Positions 1 through 10,828 of a DNA stretch of 64,000 nucleotides are shown in pieces. The stretch comes from Cyathus striatus (Eukaryota; Basidiomycota; Agaricomycetes; Agaricales; Nidulariaceae). The number at the start of each line of letters is the position of its first letter. Position 1 is the first letter of the stretch. The notes under the pieces were generated by a model that worked only from the letters and a program-made list of their open reading frames with translations, had not been told where the DNA came from and did not search any database. The position numbers were made by a program, and so were the translations under genes. The stretch lies in the NCBI GenBank assembly GCA_025738555.1, contig JAOVFP010000004.1:1736001-1800000 (forward strand). Direction: 5' to 3'.

Positions 1-1454
1 GTGAACGCGCACCGGGAGTCGGGGCTGCGAGACTAAGTGCACATGATCGTGTAAAATAGTCATGAGACAGTCTGATCATAATTAACTCCGGTTAACGCCT
101 TTTGAGCCTTCGGCCCAACTTCGATCTTGTACCCAAACAGATTCATTCTGTGTCACATACTTCTGCATAAACGCTCGCTCTTTCCATACAGAAAGAGGCC
201 TTTGGACACTGAGTACTGATTCGTCATTGCATGACCCCTAAGCAATGTTCACTTCTAACGTTCCTCGCGTTCAACTTCTAGCCGCCAATGTGAATCATGC
301 TGATGCCAACTGAATAAGCAGAAGACTCGAGATGTCGTCCCTATTTGCTTCGCTAACGCAGGCGTGTATACTTTGTTAGGGTATCTTGCAGTGATATCTG
401 AAGGGGTGAAGTGCGTTTTGCGATGTGCTTACGTTGAGCTCTGGAGGGAGGACGTGTTCGGAAGTTTGGTGGCGGTTCGTTCTGCTACGACTCTTGCTTT
501 AGCCATGTTCTAACGTTTCGTCTAGGCATATGTGGTCTCTTGAAAAGCAGCTCTCCTGAGCCTCTCTGCACCACGTCTTCATATGCTCCAGCCGTCACTG
601 GAACGTACTACGTTTTCGTTATGCAGCAGGCACTGGACGCTCTTGTTCTGCCGTTCGTGGCTGAAGCCTGGGCCTGGATCACGTTAAAATCTCCCGCCGC
701 CCACTCTGATGCCTCACAGTCTCGGAAGGTCAACGCCCTAACAATCAATGCTCTGATTACATGTCGGAGCGATTGTCATGAGCAACTGCAGGGAGCAGAA
801 TACGTATTCCGTTGTCAATTTTGCGTCGATGGTTCTACCGTAAACTTTGGACACATCGAACTCATGCGTATCACCGTACCTTCCTGGACCTCCATCCCTC
901 GTACCAAGGAGGAGGTTAAAGGTACTGCTCTACTGGTCACGTCTTCACGTGCCCCATGCTCACTAGGCGTGAACCTTCATCTTGTACAGTTCTATGCTGT
1001 TCACTACCATACGAAAGGATGTCGTATTCGTCCTGTTGCTCAAGATGTCGTTCACCGACGCTTGTTAATTGCGCAGCTGGCCCAAAGACTTCATTGATTC
1101 GGATGTTGTGGGAGTGATACCAGGGAACCAAGGCTTTGATTGGGGTGCGCGTGGTGACCATGTATAATCGATGGTATGACTCGCGTATAAGGCATGATCT
1201 TGCTCGTTCCTAGCATTGTGACAAGGGAGGCTCGCTCGGTAGGCGTATCAATGTGAAGCCCGAGTTATGTTTCACTGGTGTACTTCCTGGAATATGCAAT
1301 ATCCTATGTCAAAATTTGCTTTTGTATCTACCCGGCAAATACCAGCAAGGGCTTGACTCATCGTATGATCTCTCCTTGTCCAACTCGCAGTACTGGCCCC
1401 TCAACGTGATAAATGAAAGTTTCACTGTGTATGTGTATAATACAACTGGCCCTA
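1..1454. other. Unassigned CpG-normal DNA; start of duplicated block
   Basis: I recognise no gene here. The part from about 731 is the start of a block that recurs at about 5250 and, from further in, at about 33726. It lies 3' of the methyltransferase gene, which reads toward it. Two plus-strand open frames (540-1097 and 1253-1489) have no recognisable domain. The second is partly kept in the duplicate, but most differences between the copies change the residue, so I do not treat it as coding. Confidence 0.6.
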
Positions 1455-2456
1455 CTAAGGCTTTTGTGCATAAAAAACACACCATGTAACATATGCACCC
1501 GGCGTCTCATCAAGCTCATCATGAAACATTGTCATCAAATGATCAAACTCGCTCTCCGAGTTTACTAAACCAAATCCACCAGCATCCAAAATCGGAGACT
1601 TCAGAGCAGTATAAACTGAGACATAATTATCTCGAACTGCTTCTCCTTGCTTGCCTGCCCACTTTCCCATTGGCACCTGTCGTTCTTCCGTTACAATATT
1701 GATGAACCCCGTTTCATTTAGGAGTCTTGGCATGTGCTGCCATATATCGACGAAAATGCGTCTCAAGGCATACAGAGCATCGATCATTTGCAAGACATGT
1801 TTCATCACCTCGCCACTAGCATGTCGGGGACCTGGTTCGGAGAGCTGTACCCAGCCCCCAGGTACTAACATTTTGTAGAGCTGTTGCAGTTCGAATGCCC
1901 ATTGTTCTTCCTTTAAGGCTCCGACCAGTAATCTCTGGTGAATGAATTTGTAGGTTTCTTTCCATTCGTCGGGAGGGGCGAGGGTTGAGTGGACACTAAA
2001 GTTGAGATTTTGAGGTATGTCCTGAGGGAAATGTCGATCTTCGATATCGATACCTTGAAGAATAACGTCGGAGGAAACGTTTTCTGCAAGCTGTAGAAGC
2101 CATATTCCTAAATAAAGATCTTTCGAAACGATCGAATATAGCATAGATCCCTACGTACCTGTTCCAGCACCACAGTCAAGTATTTTATCTCCGTTCTCAA
2201 AAGTTACAGGGGCTAAAATAAGTTTTCCACCGAAGGCTTCTCGGTATAGATTATGCTGTGGCTCCAACCTGTGAGATTAAGAGTCAGAATTTGAGCAATT
2301 AAATATAAGTGGAGTTCACCTCTGTTTCTCCGAAATGTCGGAAGGCAAGATATACGTAGCACCTGGATATGATGTGTGTGAGCGCCTTGTACTGTGCTCA
2401 ATGACGCTTTTGTTCTGCTCAGAATTCTGCGTTGAAGCATAGAATGCGTTCTCCAT
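731..2456. repeat. Segmental duplication, copy 1
   Basis: This block holds the intact methyltransferase and its 3' flank. It matches copy 2 (5250-6789) over nearly its full length and copy 3 (33726-37560, interrupted) from the flank through the start codon. Copies 1 and 2 keep normal CpG; copy 3 does not. Confidence 0.8.
1455..2456 (-). CDS. TAM/LaeA-like SAM-dependent methyltransferase, three exons
   Basis: The minus-strand exons are 2456-2320, 2268-2159 and 2107-1455, separated by two 51-bp GT-AG introns. They total 900 nt, giving 299 residues with no frame break. The start is the ATG at 2454-2456, the only one that leads into the conserved YPGATYILPSD stretch. Motif I (DCGAGTG, about residues 77-83) binds S-adenosylmethionine and is split by intron 2. 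The downstream GIDIED acidic strand and the LVPGGWVQLSEPG segment are typical of fungal class I (TAM/LaeA-like) methyltransferases, often found with secondary metabolism. Substrate and pathway cannot be read from the sequence. It is the only intact host gene in the window. Two broken duplicates lie at 5999-6789 and 34075-37537. Confidence 0.88.
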
Positions 2457-3243
2457 AATAGATGTGGATGGCTAACGATTGAAGATGCTATCGCAGATAC
2501 TTGTTTTTAAGTCGGGAAGTCAACGGGAAGTGGGACTTGAGCATGATCAATGATAAGCGATGTCAGCAGTGTCACAGTGTGTGACGCCCTCTTCCAACCT
2601 CTCCTCTACGTTCTTCACACTGAACACGAGAGTCAACATATACCCTAAACCAAACGTCTCCTCTCTTCAAAGTCACACGTGTTTGCTAGGGAACCGTACG
2701 TTATTCGTGCTCTTTCGAACCTTTCATGTATTCACCGCTCATTTAAATTTTCAGCAATGATCAAACAGGAGTTATGCCGTTGTCGAATCTCTACAAAGGA
2801 CAGCTGACGCTCGTGTTACGATCTCATAATGCGCTCCAGATCCAGCAGGACATCTAAACGGCTGACATAGTCTCGGGGCGTGGGCAGTGTTGAAGCAATC
2901 AAAGAAGTTCGTCCCGTTGTTTCACTAATCGTACTCCCTCGTCCCAATGCAAGCATGTCAACCAGTACCCTTTCCAGCATGTCCGCCACGTACTCTCGAA
3001 GACCATGTTTGTCAATGGCGGCTGAAGCAAGGGTTGCATCATACCCTGCTCTACGTGATGTACCTAGAGGCATCTTCGCTCTCGTCGACCTCAGCCCAGG
3101 CTACCACTCGTGAAGAAAGCTTGCCGTATCTTGGCTCTCATTGCGCACCGGTTCTTGTTGCATGAGAAGTCGATCCTCGTCCTTGTGTCCATTCCCCGCC
3201 TTTAGCCTATCACCGCACCGTAGCACGCGTATCAATGTCGGAT

Positions 3244-3530
3244 GAAGAATAGTCATTCCCCACTACGTGGACGCGATGCAATAGGACCAAGAACACTAGA
3301 TGATACACTTTCCTGGGCCTGTTTACGACGGGAAGTGGGTGAGGGGTGATAATAGAGGTTCGTAGTCATATCCTTTCATATCCGTTGTCTTGACGCAGCT
3401 CTATGCACAGCGTACAACTATGCTCTTATTCGACTTCCCCCCTCAAATCCCAATCGTACCGCTCAAGCTTTCTTTCGCCCAAATTCTGGCTGCTGGCAGA
3501 CCTGCGAACGTATCCGCATTCCCACACGTC
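3244..3530. repeat. Diverged direct repeat R1, first copy
   Basis: Shares CAATAGGACCAAGA and AGAGGTTCGTA blocks, in the same order and spacing, with about 4600-4870. Similarity is weaker than for R2. Confidence 0.5.
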
Positions 3531-3819
3531 GACATCATGGATGGCTAGGGAAGACGAGGGCTTTTGCGAAAGCCACACCCCATTGGACAATGCAAGATAA
3601 GGCTAAGAACACGATCTCATATCACAATGTCAGTTCTTACTCTAAACCACCTTTCTGCACCTGCTCACTTGTGCTTTCGTTAGGCTCACTCTTCGTCTAA
3701 GATATCGTACGACGTGCTCAGCTTGTGCTCGGGATACGCTGTGCTCGAATCACCGAAAACCATCAGTAAATGGATACGTGTGAAGGATATCGAACCCTCC
3801 TGTTCCGGCAGGTCGTTTT

Positions 3820-4140
3820 GACTACCCTAGGATGGTTGACGTGTGCAATGAGTAGGAGAGGCAGTCGAAGAGGTTCGTCTTACTTTTCTCCTACCATTGT
3901 GCCTTCGTGCTAATGCACGCACCTTACACCCAGTACACTTCCTATGCTTCAGTGTCTACATGACCCACAGTGACAATATCTCAAGCCCAACTCCCGCCGC
4001 TGTGGGGTTCTTCGAGACTTGAGTACGGATATGGGGGCTGCGTCCTGGTGCGGAAGCAACTTCGCTTCTCTCAGCCTTATTACGTGCTGTCGCTTGCAAC
4101 TATGCGTAGTTGCTGGTCCAAGATACATTCGACGTAAGGT
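3820..4140. repeat. Diverged direct repeat R2, first copy
   Basis: About 310 bp here aligns collinearly with 4190-4510 at roughly 80 percent by eye. Shared anchors include GCACCTTACACCCAGT and GAGTACGGAT. The second copy lies immediately downstream, so this looks like an old tandem duplication. Confidence 0.7.
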
Positions 4141-4189
4141 GTCCCGACAGGTTATCCCCCCTGCTGCCCAAGATTCCTTATGTTAGGTC

Positions 4190-4510
4190 GTCTCGGCTCT
4201 CCTAGATGGCTGACTTGGGCGATGGGTAGGAGGGGCAGCCGAAGCGGTTCGTCTCACTGTTTCCTATCATTGTGCGTCCGTGCTAATGTACGCACCTTAC
4301 ACCCAGTGCGATTACTGTGCATCAGTATCTACATGGCCCGCAGTGACATATCTCAAGCACAACGTCCTCCGGCGTGGGGTTCTATTTGAGACTCGAGTAC
4401 GGATGTGGAGGTTGCGTCATCCCCGGCGCAGAAGCTGCTTCGCTGTTCTCAGCCTTATCACATGCTGTTGCTCGCGACTGTGCGTAGTAGCTGGTACAGG
4501 ATGTGCTCTT
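4190..4510. repeat. Diverged direct repeat R2, second copy
   Basis: Partner of 3820-4140. Short plus-strand open frames over both copies are not conserved in frame, so the repeat is probably non-coding. Confidence 0.7.
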
Positions 4511-4599
4511 CATCACCCATCCTCTCGTTGCCCAAGAATTGGATACATGTCTTCGTCTTCGTATTCATGACATGCTCTAGGAAAGTCGATGCTCGTGAA

Positions 4600-4870
4600 A
4601 AACGAAGGTCATTATCTACCACGTAGACAAGATCCAATAGGACCAAGAGCACAAGAGTTTACACGTCGCTAGAGTGATGGCAGGCGGGAAGTTAGGAAGG
4701 AGTGAGAGTAGAGGTTCGTACTCTTCACTTCTTCATGCGTTGTCCTAATATGATTCCTAGATGCCGTGTACACCTGCGCTCTCATTTCGCCATCGCTCCC
4801 TTAGAGCCCAGTCGTACACCCCAAGTTGACATTCAATCGAAGTTCGCTGGGAGTGTTGCGAGCGGGTAGC
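4600..4870. repeat. Diverged direct repeat R1, second copy
   Basis: Partner of 3244-3530. Together with R2 it suggests repeated local duplication of a larger unit. Confidence 0.5.
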
Positions 4871-5249
4871 CATACGCTACCGTAGACGAATCAAGGATAT
4901 ATGTAAGTTGCTCTATGCATCTTGTTGTTTCGTATGGTTTGCGGTTGAACGGCGCGTAGCCACGCTCTCTTTACGTCTGTTGTCCTAACAAGAAGTTATC
5001 TAGATCAGTGTAAACCTACAAGCTAGCATAATCGTCTGCTGTTTCTGCTTCGATCTCAATTGTAGCTGCTCAAGCTTCCATTCAGAGTGCTGTGTTCGAT
5101 GCCACGTCATCGATTCATGGCGGGCCCCAGGGCATGGCACAGAAAATCACACTACAATGTCTGTTCTGCGTACTCCGCGTCCAGAACTGAACAAAGGGGA
5201 CTTGTCTCAGATAATGCTAGCTGTGCAGATATGTTATATCATACGGTGG

Positions 5250-6789
5250 AAGGTTAACATTTTAACAATCAGTGCTCTGATTACATGTCGGAGCGATTGA
5301 CATGAGCAACTACAGGGAGCAGAATACGTTGACATATATTCCGTTGTCAATTTTACGTCGACGGTTCTACCGTAAAATTTGGACACATCGAGCTCATGCG
5401 TATCACTGTACCTTCCTGAACAACCATCCCTCGTACCAAGGAGGAGGTTAAAGGTACCGCTCTGCTGGTCAAGTCTTCACGTCTCCCATGCTCACTAGGC
5501 GTGAACCTTCATCTTGTACAGTTCTATGCTATTCACTGCCATACGAAAGGATGACGTATTCGTCTGCTGCTCAAGGTAACGTTCACCGACGCTTGTTAAT
5601 CGCGCAGCTGGCCCGAAGACCTCATTGATTCGGATGCTGTGGTCTTTTAGGTGGGGAATGATACCAGGGAACCAAGGCTTTGGTTGAGGTGCGCGTGGTG
5701 ATCATGTATAATCGATGGTACGATTCGCGTACAAGGAATGATCTTGCTCGTTCCTAGCATTGTGACAAGGGAGGCTCGCTCAGTAGGTGTATCAATGTGA
5801 AGCCCGAGTTATATTTCACTGGTGTACTTCCTGGAATATGCAATATCCTATGTCAAAACTTGCTTTTGTATCTACCCGGCAAATACCAGCAAGGGCTTGA
5901 CTCATCGCATGATCTCTCCTTGTCCAGCTCGCAGTATCGGCCCCTCAACGTGATAAATGAAAGTTGCACTGTGTACGTGTATAATACAACTGGCTCTACT
6001 AAGGCTTTTGTGCATAGAAAACACACCATGTAACATATGCACCCAGCGTCTCATCAAGCTCATCATGAAACATTGTCATCAAATCGTCAAACTCGCTCTC
6101 CGAGTTTACCGAGCCAAATCCACCAGCATCCAAAATCGGAGACTTCAGAGCAGTATAGACAGAGACATAATTATCTCGAACTCCTTCACCTTGCTTACCT
6201 GCCCACTTTTCCATTGGCGCCTGTCGTTCTTCCGCTACAATATTGATGAACCCAATTTCTTTTAGGAGTCTTGGCATGTGCTGCCATATATCGACGAAAA
6301 TATCTCTCGAGGCGTATAAAGCGTTGATCATTTGCGAGACACGTTTCGTCACCTCGCCAGCGTGTCGGGGACCTGGTTCGGAGAGCTGTACCCAGCCCCC
6401 AGGTTCTAACATTTCGTAGAGTTGTCTTAACTCAAATGCCCACTGTTCCTTCTTTAAGGCTACGATTAATAATCTTTGATGAATGAATTTGTAGGTATTC
6501 TTCCATTCGTGCGGAAGGGCGAGGGTTGAGCAGACGCTAAAGTTGAAATTTTGAGGTATGTCCTGAGGGAAATGTCGATCTTCGATATCGATACCTTGCA
6601 GAATAACGTCGGCGGAAACGGTTTCAGCCAGCTGCTGAAGCCATATTCCTAAATACAGATGTTTCGAAACGATTGAGTATCACAAAAATCCATACGTACC
6701 TGTTCTGGCACCACAATCAAGTATTTTGTCTCCGTTTTCAAAAGCTACAGGGGCTAAAACAAGTTTTCCACCGAAAGCCTCTCGGTATA
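5250..6789. repeat. Segmental duplication, copy 2 (truncated)
   Basis: Collinear with 731-2290 of copy 1. Similarity stops abruptly at 6789, inside exon 2 of the methyltransferase, where unrelated AT-rich DNA begins. Confidence 0.85.
5999..6789 (-). pseudogene. 5'-truncated methyltransferase copy 2
   Basis: Exon 3 and part of exon 2 of the copy at 1455-2456 are present, with the intron between them recognisable. Exon 1 and the start codon are missing because the homology ends at 6789. The exon 3 frame is still open to the stop at 5999. It carries a one-codon deletion (RHASGEV has become RHAGEV). Motif I reads DCGARTG in place of DCGAGTG, which should harm cofactor binding. With no start and a damaged motif this is a pseudogene, though younger than copy 3 because CpG is kept. 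Confidence 0.8.
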
Positions 6790-8864
6790 ATAAACAACTA
6801 CAATAACCCTAGACTAGAGTAGTTAGCAATTAGAAACGTTAGAGAAGACTTCGCAGATGAAAATCAGATTTTGTTGACACTTCCTATAGACTCAGTAGCT
6901 TGAGGGACTTGATAGCACACACAAAGTTAAGTCAGAAAAAGGGAGGTAAGATTTCCCTCAGGTAAAACCTAAGGTATATACATGTGTGGCCATCGAAAGG
7001 GAATAGTGCACACATGCTCTCATGTCGTCAGTGCCCAGAGAAACACAACCTAAGCAAACAAATATGAAATAGAAGATACTGTAGCAAGGGTAAATGAAAT
7101 GAGAGACAATGAAGGGGTGATGACAGTAATGTACTAAAGAGACTGTGTTTTAGAACAAAAGAATTGGAATAGTACTCACCACAATGAATACCACTAGGGA
7201 TTTCAGACAATACAGGTGACTTGCACTTGATATGACCACAAAATGCAGCACTGGAGCAAAGACAATATGCTACTACCCTCCCCAAAGGTAGTAGTGCAGT
7301 GGGCTAGGCTGTGGCTCAACAGGCATGCAGATGGTGGTGGGGTGCTCTGTGAAGTCCGTTGGCCATCAGAGTACTTGGAGTGGGAGTTGAGAACGTGAAG
7401 TCTAGGACTATGAGGTAACAGTAAAATGAGGGTGAGGATATCAGATAAAAGAAAGAGAAATAAAATGATCAAGAGGAAATTTGAATTAAACGAACAGAAT
7501 TGTAAACAACCCAATGCCTTGACTCAGTTCCCTTTTCCTTCCACCAATCAGAGCATCACATGATGAGAGTAAAGACCTGGTCACTGTATCTTGATGGATG
7601 AGACACCAGTCTTGAGGACCAAATGAGTAGCTTGAGGATGGAAAAGGGGTCTTGTTGAGATGGTACAATCTTGAAGTACGCAGATCAACCTTGAATGTTC
7701 TCACATCTTCGAGTTCCCCGAGAACACCGTTTGCGAGAACATTGTAGAATATATATTGTAGAATATTGTAGAATACTGTAGATACATTTATGTCTATAAA
7801 AATATGAAAGAAACTCTGTAGATACCTTAGTGAATTAATTCCCCATATTTTCCCCACTCCAAATCTGTGTGAACCTAAGTTCTCGGTTACTTGCACACCT
7901 TGTCTACACTTTATTTCAGGTGTAAGTACAATAGGTCTTGAGAGAGGGTGAAACCCTAAGCCCTAGTGTATTGTGCAGTCCAAGGGGCACATGGTGCCAA
8001 GAAGGTCTGAATATCATCCTGACAGACCTTGAGGAGATGGACAGGAAGCCTAGAGAATATGAGAAAAGAAAAGCAGAGAGTAATAAGGAAAGCAGTAAGC
8101 AGAACATGTTGTAGCATATGTGAGATGCAACAGTGCATACATGTGTTATGTGTTGTTTGGCATCGGCTTCCCAATATTTGGTGGGGCTGTGCCACATCTC
8201 TAAGTCTGCACACAGAACGAAAACATAGAAATCTGAATGCACTGTTTGCACAGCACATTGTAGAACCAAAGTAAGAATATAGAAATATGTATATATGAAG
8301 TTAAAGCATGTATAAGTAAGTAATTAAGGATAAAATATAAAAGAAATGGAGTAAATCAATTTATAAGTGTAGTACTGGGTTATACCAGTGTACTATCTAC
8401 TTCCTCCACAATGGCAAGACTGAATGTGACTTCACCTGCATGTATCAGGAAAAACCTAAACAGCTAAATTAGTGAAAATTCTTGAATTTAAGTCTGATTA
8501 AGTGGAAAATAGACAAAATAAGGACTATAAGGACTCTAAGGTAAAATAGTAAGGTCCCCCCCTTATTTCAAATAAATAAGGAGATATTTGTATGAATAAG
8601 CTTGTATAAGTAGATAATAGATATAACTTTGTTAGCTTTAGTCACTTATATTGCCACAATTTAACAGAATTTTCTCAGTAGAAGTATAGATAAGGATCAT
8701 TATCCTGTCATGAAGCAAAATAAGGAGGCATTTATTGTAGAATATAGATTGTCATACATTACTAATGTAATATCTACATAACATAATAACACATATGCAC
8801 TTCATAACATTCAGCTACACATACATATATCAAGTTCTCTACATCATATAGCAGTACCTCTCTG
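6790..8864. other. Unassigned AT-rich, CpG-poor DNA
   Basis: No recognisable coding domain. It probably consists of old repeats. The only hint is a copia-like LTR signature at about 7501-7930 (listed separately). The minus-strand frames at 7028-8269 have no recognisable domain. Confidence 0.5.
7501..7930 (+). repeat. Possible copia-type LTR
   Basis: Contains tandem TGTAGAATATTGTAGA-like motifs, and a TTCCCC block followed by GTGTGAA...TTACTTGCA, in the same order as the copia LTR at 22695-23112. It ends in a TACAATAGG junction like the one preceding the copia primer site. The 5' end is a guess and no second LTR or TSD was found. Confidence 0.35.
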
Positions 8865-9229
8865 TTACACTTTCTCACTTCAACCCCACCAGACCCCTTT
8901 CTTTTCATGTGACCTATTCTATTTATACTTATGCCTTACTCATCCCTTTCTATTTATAACTCTTTTACTTACTCATCACCAATCCCTGCCCCCCTGGTTT
9001 GTAATACTATGGGCACAGACTTTCCTTACTTATACATTTCCTCTCACACAAACCCCAATGACTGCACCTCTGGTTCATCATGCCAAGTGCATGGACCATT
9101 CTATTACTATATGAAGTAGCATTGCTTTAGTGCACAGACCATAGAAGTATTGTATAAATAGCTCATGTATTCCAATCAAGCTTCTTCAGCTTGATCTTAG
9201 TTTAGCTATCATCCAATATAGCTGGTACC
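8865..9229 (+). repeat. Element A 5' LTR, left part
   Basis: Matches 21109-21124 plus 21797-22098 of the 3' LTR. It is the uninterrupted (empty) version of the site where the 3' LTR carries a solo LTR: CTCAC is present once here. It continues at 16839 after the nested chromovirus. Confidence 0.85.
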
Positions 9230-9994
9230 TGTTACGTACCGATTCTCTTCCTGTTTAGAAGTGGTTGCGAAGACACCCGGAGGGTGTGGGAGAACTATAA
9301 CGGAAACCCGAAGTGAGTACGGGTGCGGGAACGTAGAGCGGAAGTGCGGAAAGAACCGTGGCTTCAGCTTGTGTGCTGCGCCGCCTGGATATCCCCAGGG
9401 AATGGTTCGTATTTCGAGGAAGATGATATGTAACCAAGGAAGACGTTCCAGAGTATAAGAGAAGGCTTCGCCACTACACTAGGTAGTGGGAGAGAAACCC
9501 GAAGGAAAACCCGGAGCGGGTTTCAGAACTTAGAGTAGGAAGAAAGTGTACAGAGTTGATACGAATACTAAAGACTACCTATTACATCTGGAAGACTACT
9601 TATACTAAGTAGGAACCTGTAGATACGAATGTAGAAGTATTATACAAAGGACAAGTCAAAGGAGTAAGTAGGAAATGAAGTCTTGGCAAAGCGGAGTAGG
9701 GCGCAAATGACGCGCTCAGAATGAAGAATAAGGAACTAATCTACAAAGGCCATAATGAAACGTATAAGTAGGAATGGAAGGGAGGAGTAATAGAATGATG
9801 ACGCGGTGAGGCCGTCATAAGAGAAAGTACGTATCCGGGATACCCGATAGAAAACCCGACGGGTTCCGGGTGCGTTCCCGGGCGGGAACGTCGGGAAGTG
9901 TAAACCCGAAGCGGGTACGTTCCGGGAACGGACCGGGTATGTTAGAAGGTCACGTGGGAACGTCGGCACGATGTATCCGGACATGGATATAACA
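9230..9994 (-). repeat. 3' LTR of the young chromovirus
   Basis: 765 bp with TG/CA ends. One difference from the other LTR, in a GTGCG versus GTACG context. Contains the GGCTTCAGCTTGTGTGCTGC block shared with solo LTRs elsewhere in the window. Confidence 0.95.
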
Positions 9995-9995
9995 G

Positions 9996-10006
9996 TATCC
10001 CCTTTT
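9996..10006 (-). promoter_or_regulatory. Polypurine tract
   Basis: On the minus strand an AAAAGGGGA purine run lies directly upstream of the 3' LTR, the usual plus-strand primer site of LTR elements. Confidence 0.7.
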
Positions 10007-10828
10007 AGGGCCGAGCCCACGAGGTCATACTGTGTGCGAGAAAATATAACTAAAAATAATACGAGAAATCCTATTGGTCAGTGAATGTTCAAATAACAGA
10101 AAGAGAGCGCATCTGATTCCTTTGGCAAGGGAAGTAGCAAAGGTGTGAACTACAAGTTCCTGAGTAAGTTCCAGCAAGTCGTAGCTGAACCCGAGACCTA
10201 TTAACACTGCCCATGGATGTGGAAGGACATGTGCATCAATATTCCACTGGTAGCCATTCGTTCCGGATGTTCCGGTAATGCGGCAAGCTTAGTTGCACTG
10301 CTGATTGTATATCCGACTGAGATGAGTGTCGGAACTGGGTTGGAAGCATCGGAAGAGTTGGAAATGGATGGGGAAGTGATTGGAAGATATTGGATGAGGT
10401 CTGGGTTGGATGCGGAAGTAGCAGGAACTGCCGGGAAAATGCAGGAAGCATTGGAAGATAGCGTAGTCTATCAAGTTGAGTTACAGATGTCGTGATGCCA
10501 ATTTCCAGGTGGTAGGCAAACTCGATAAGTTGTCCTGAGATGTTTCCAAGGTATCTGGGCACATTGTCCATGTTTCCATATTGAAACCTTGCTCGTGGAA
10601 TGCCTCCGGGATCCGGATGCATACGAGGAAGTTGTGACGGGTGCCGGAATTGCGTCGGAAGGTGTGGAAGTAGCTCGGGTCGAGTTGCAGACGCAGAGGG
10701 AGTGATGGAAATGGTCGTAACACGTTACCAAGAATTAATGTACTTGTATCTCGCTTTTTGGATGTTATTCGTTGTTTTTGGTTTTTGTATAAGGTGAAAC
10801 TGCAAGCGGATAATAAGTAACGTGAAAT
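10007..10828. other. Non-coding 3' region of the young chromovirus
   Basis: About 820 bp between the end of pol and the 3' LTR. Rich in GGAAG/TTCCGG motifs. Short frames exist on both strands but none resembles a known retroelement protein. Confidence 0.5.

Larger units (their letters stand above)
2457..5249. other. Unassigned DNA with diverged internal repeats
   Basis: This 2.8-kb CpG-normal stretch has no recognisable gene. A minus-strand frame at 2816-3073 (85 codons, leucine/arginine rich, no recognised domain) looks somewhat protein-like but lacks supporting context. Two pairs of diverged direct repeats occupy much of 3240-4870 and are listed separately. Confidence 0.6.

Noticed and set aside
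540..1097. Plus-strand 185-codon open frame
   Set aside because: No recognisable domain; the part shared with copy 2 (about 5250-5600) is not kept open there.
1253..1489. 78-codon plus frame repeated at 5797-6033
   Set aside because: The two copies differ mostly at residue-changing positions, and copy 3 carries a frame break. It lies antisense to the methyltransferase 3' region.
2816..3073. Minus-strand 85-codon frame as a gene
   Set aside because: Protein-like composition, but no homologous domain, no flanking exons and no conservation in the duplicated blocks. Left as unassigned.
10217..10495. Plus-strand frame in the chromovirus 3' region as an extra retroelement gene
   Set aside because: Antisense to the element, biased by GGAAG repeats, no domain, and its mirror frames overlap on minus.
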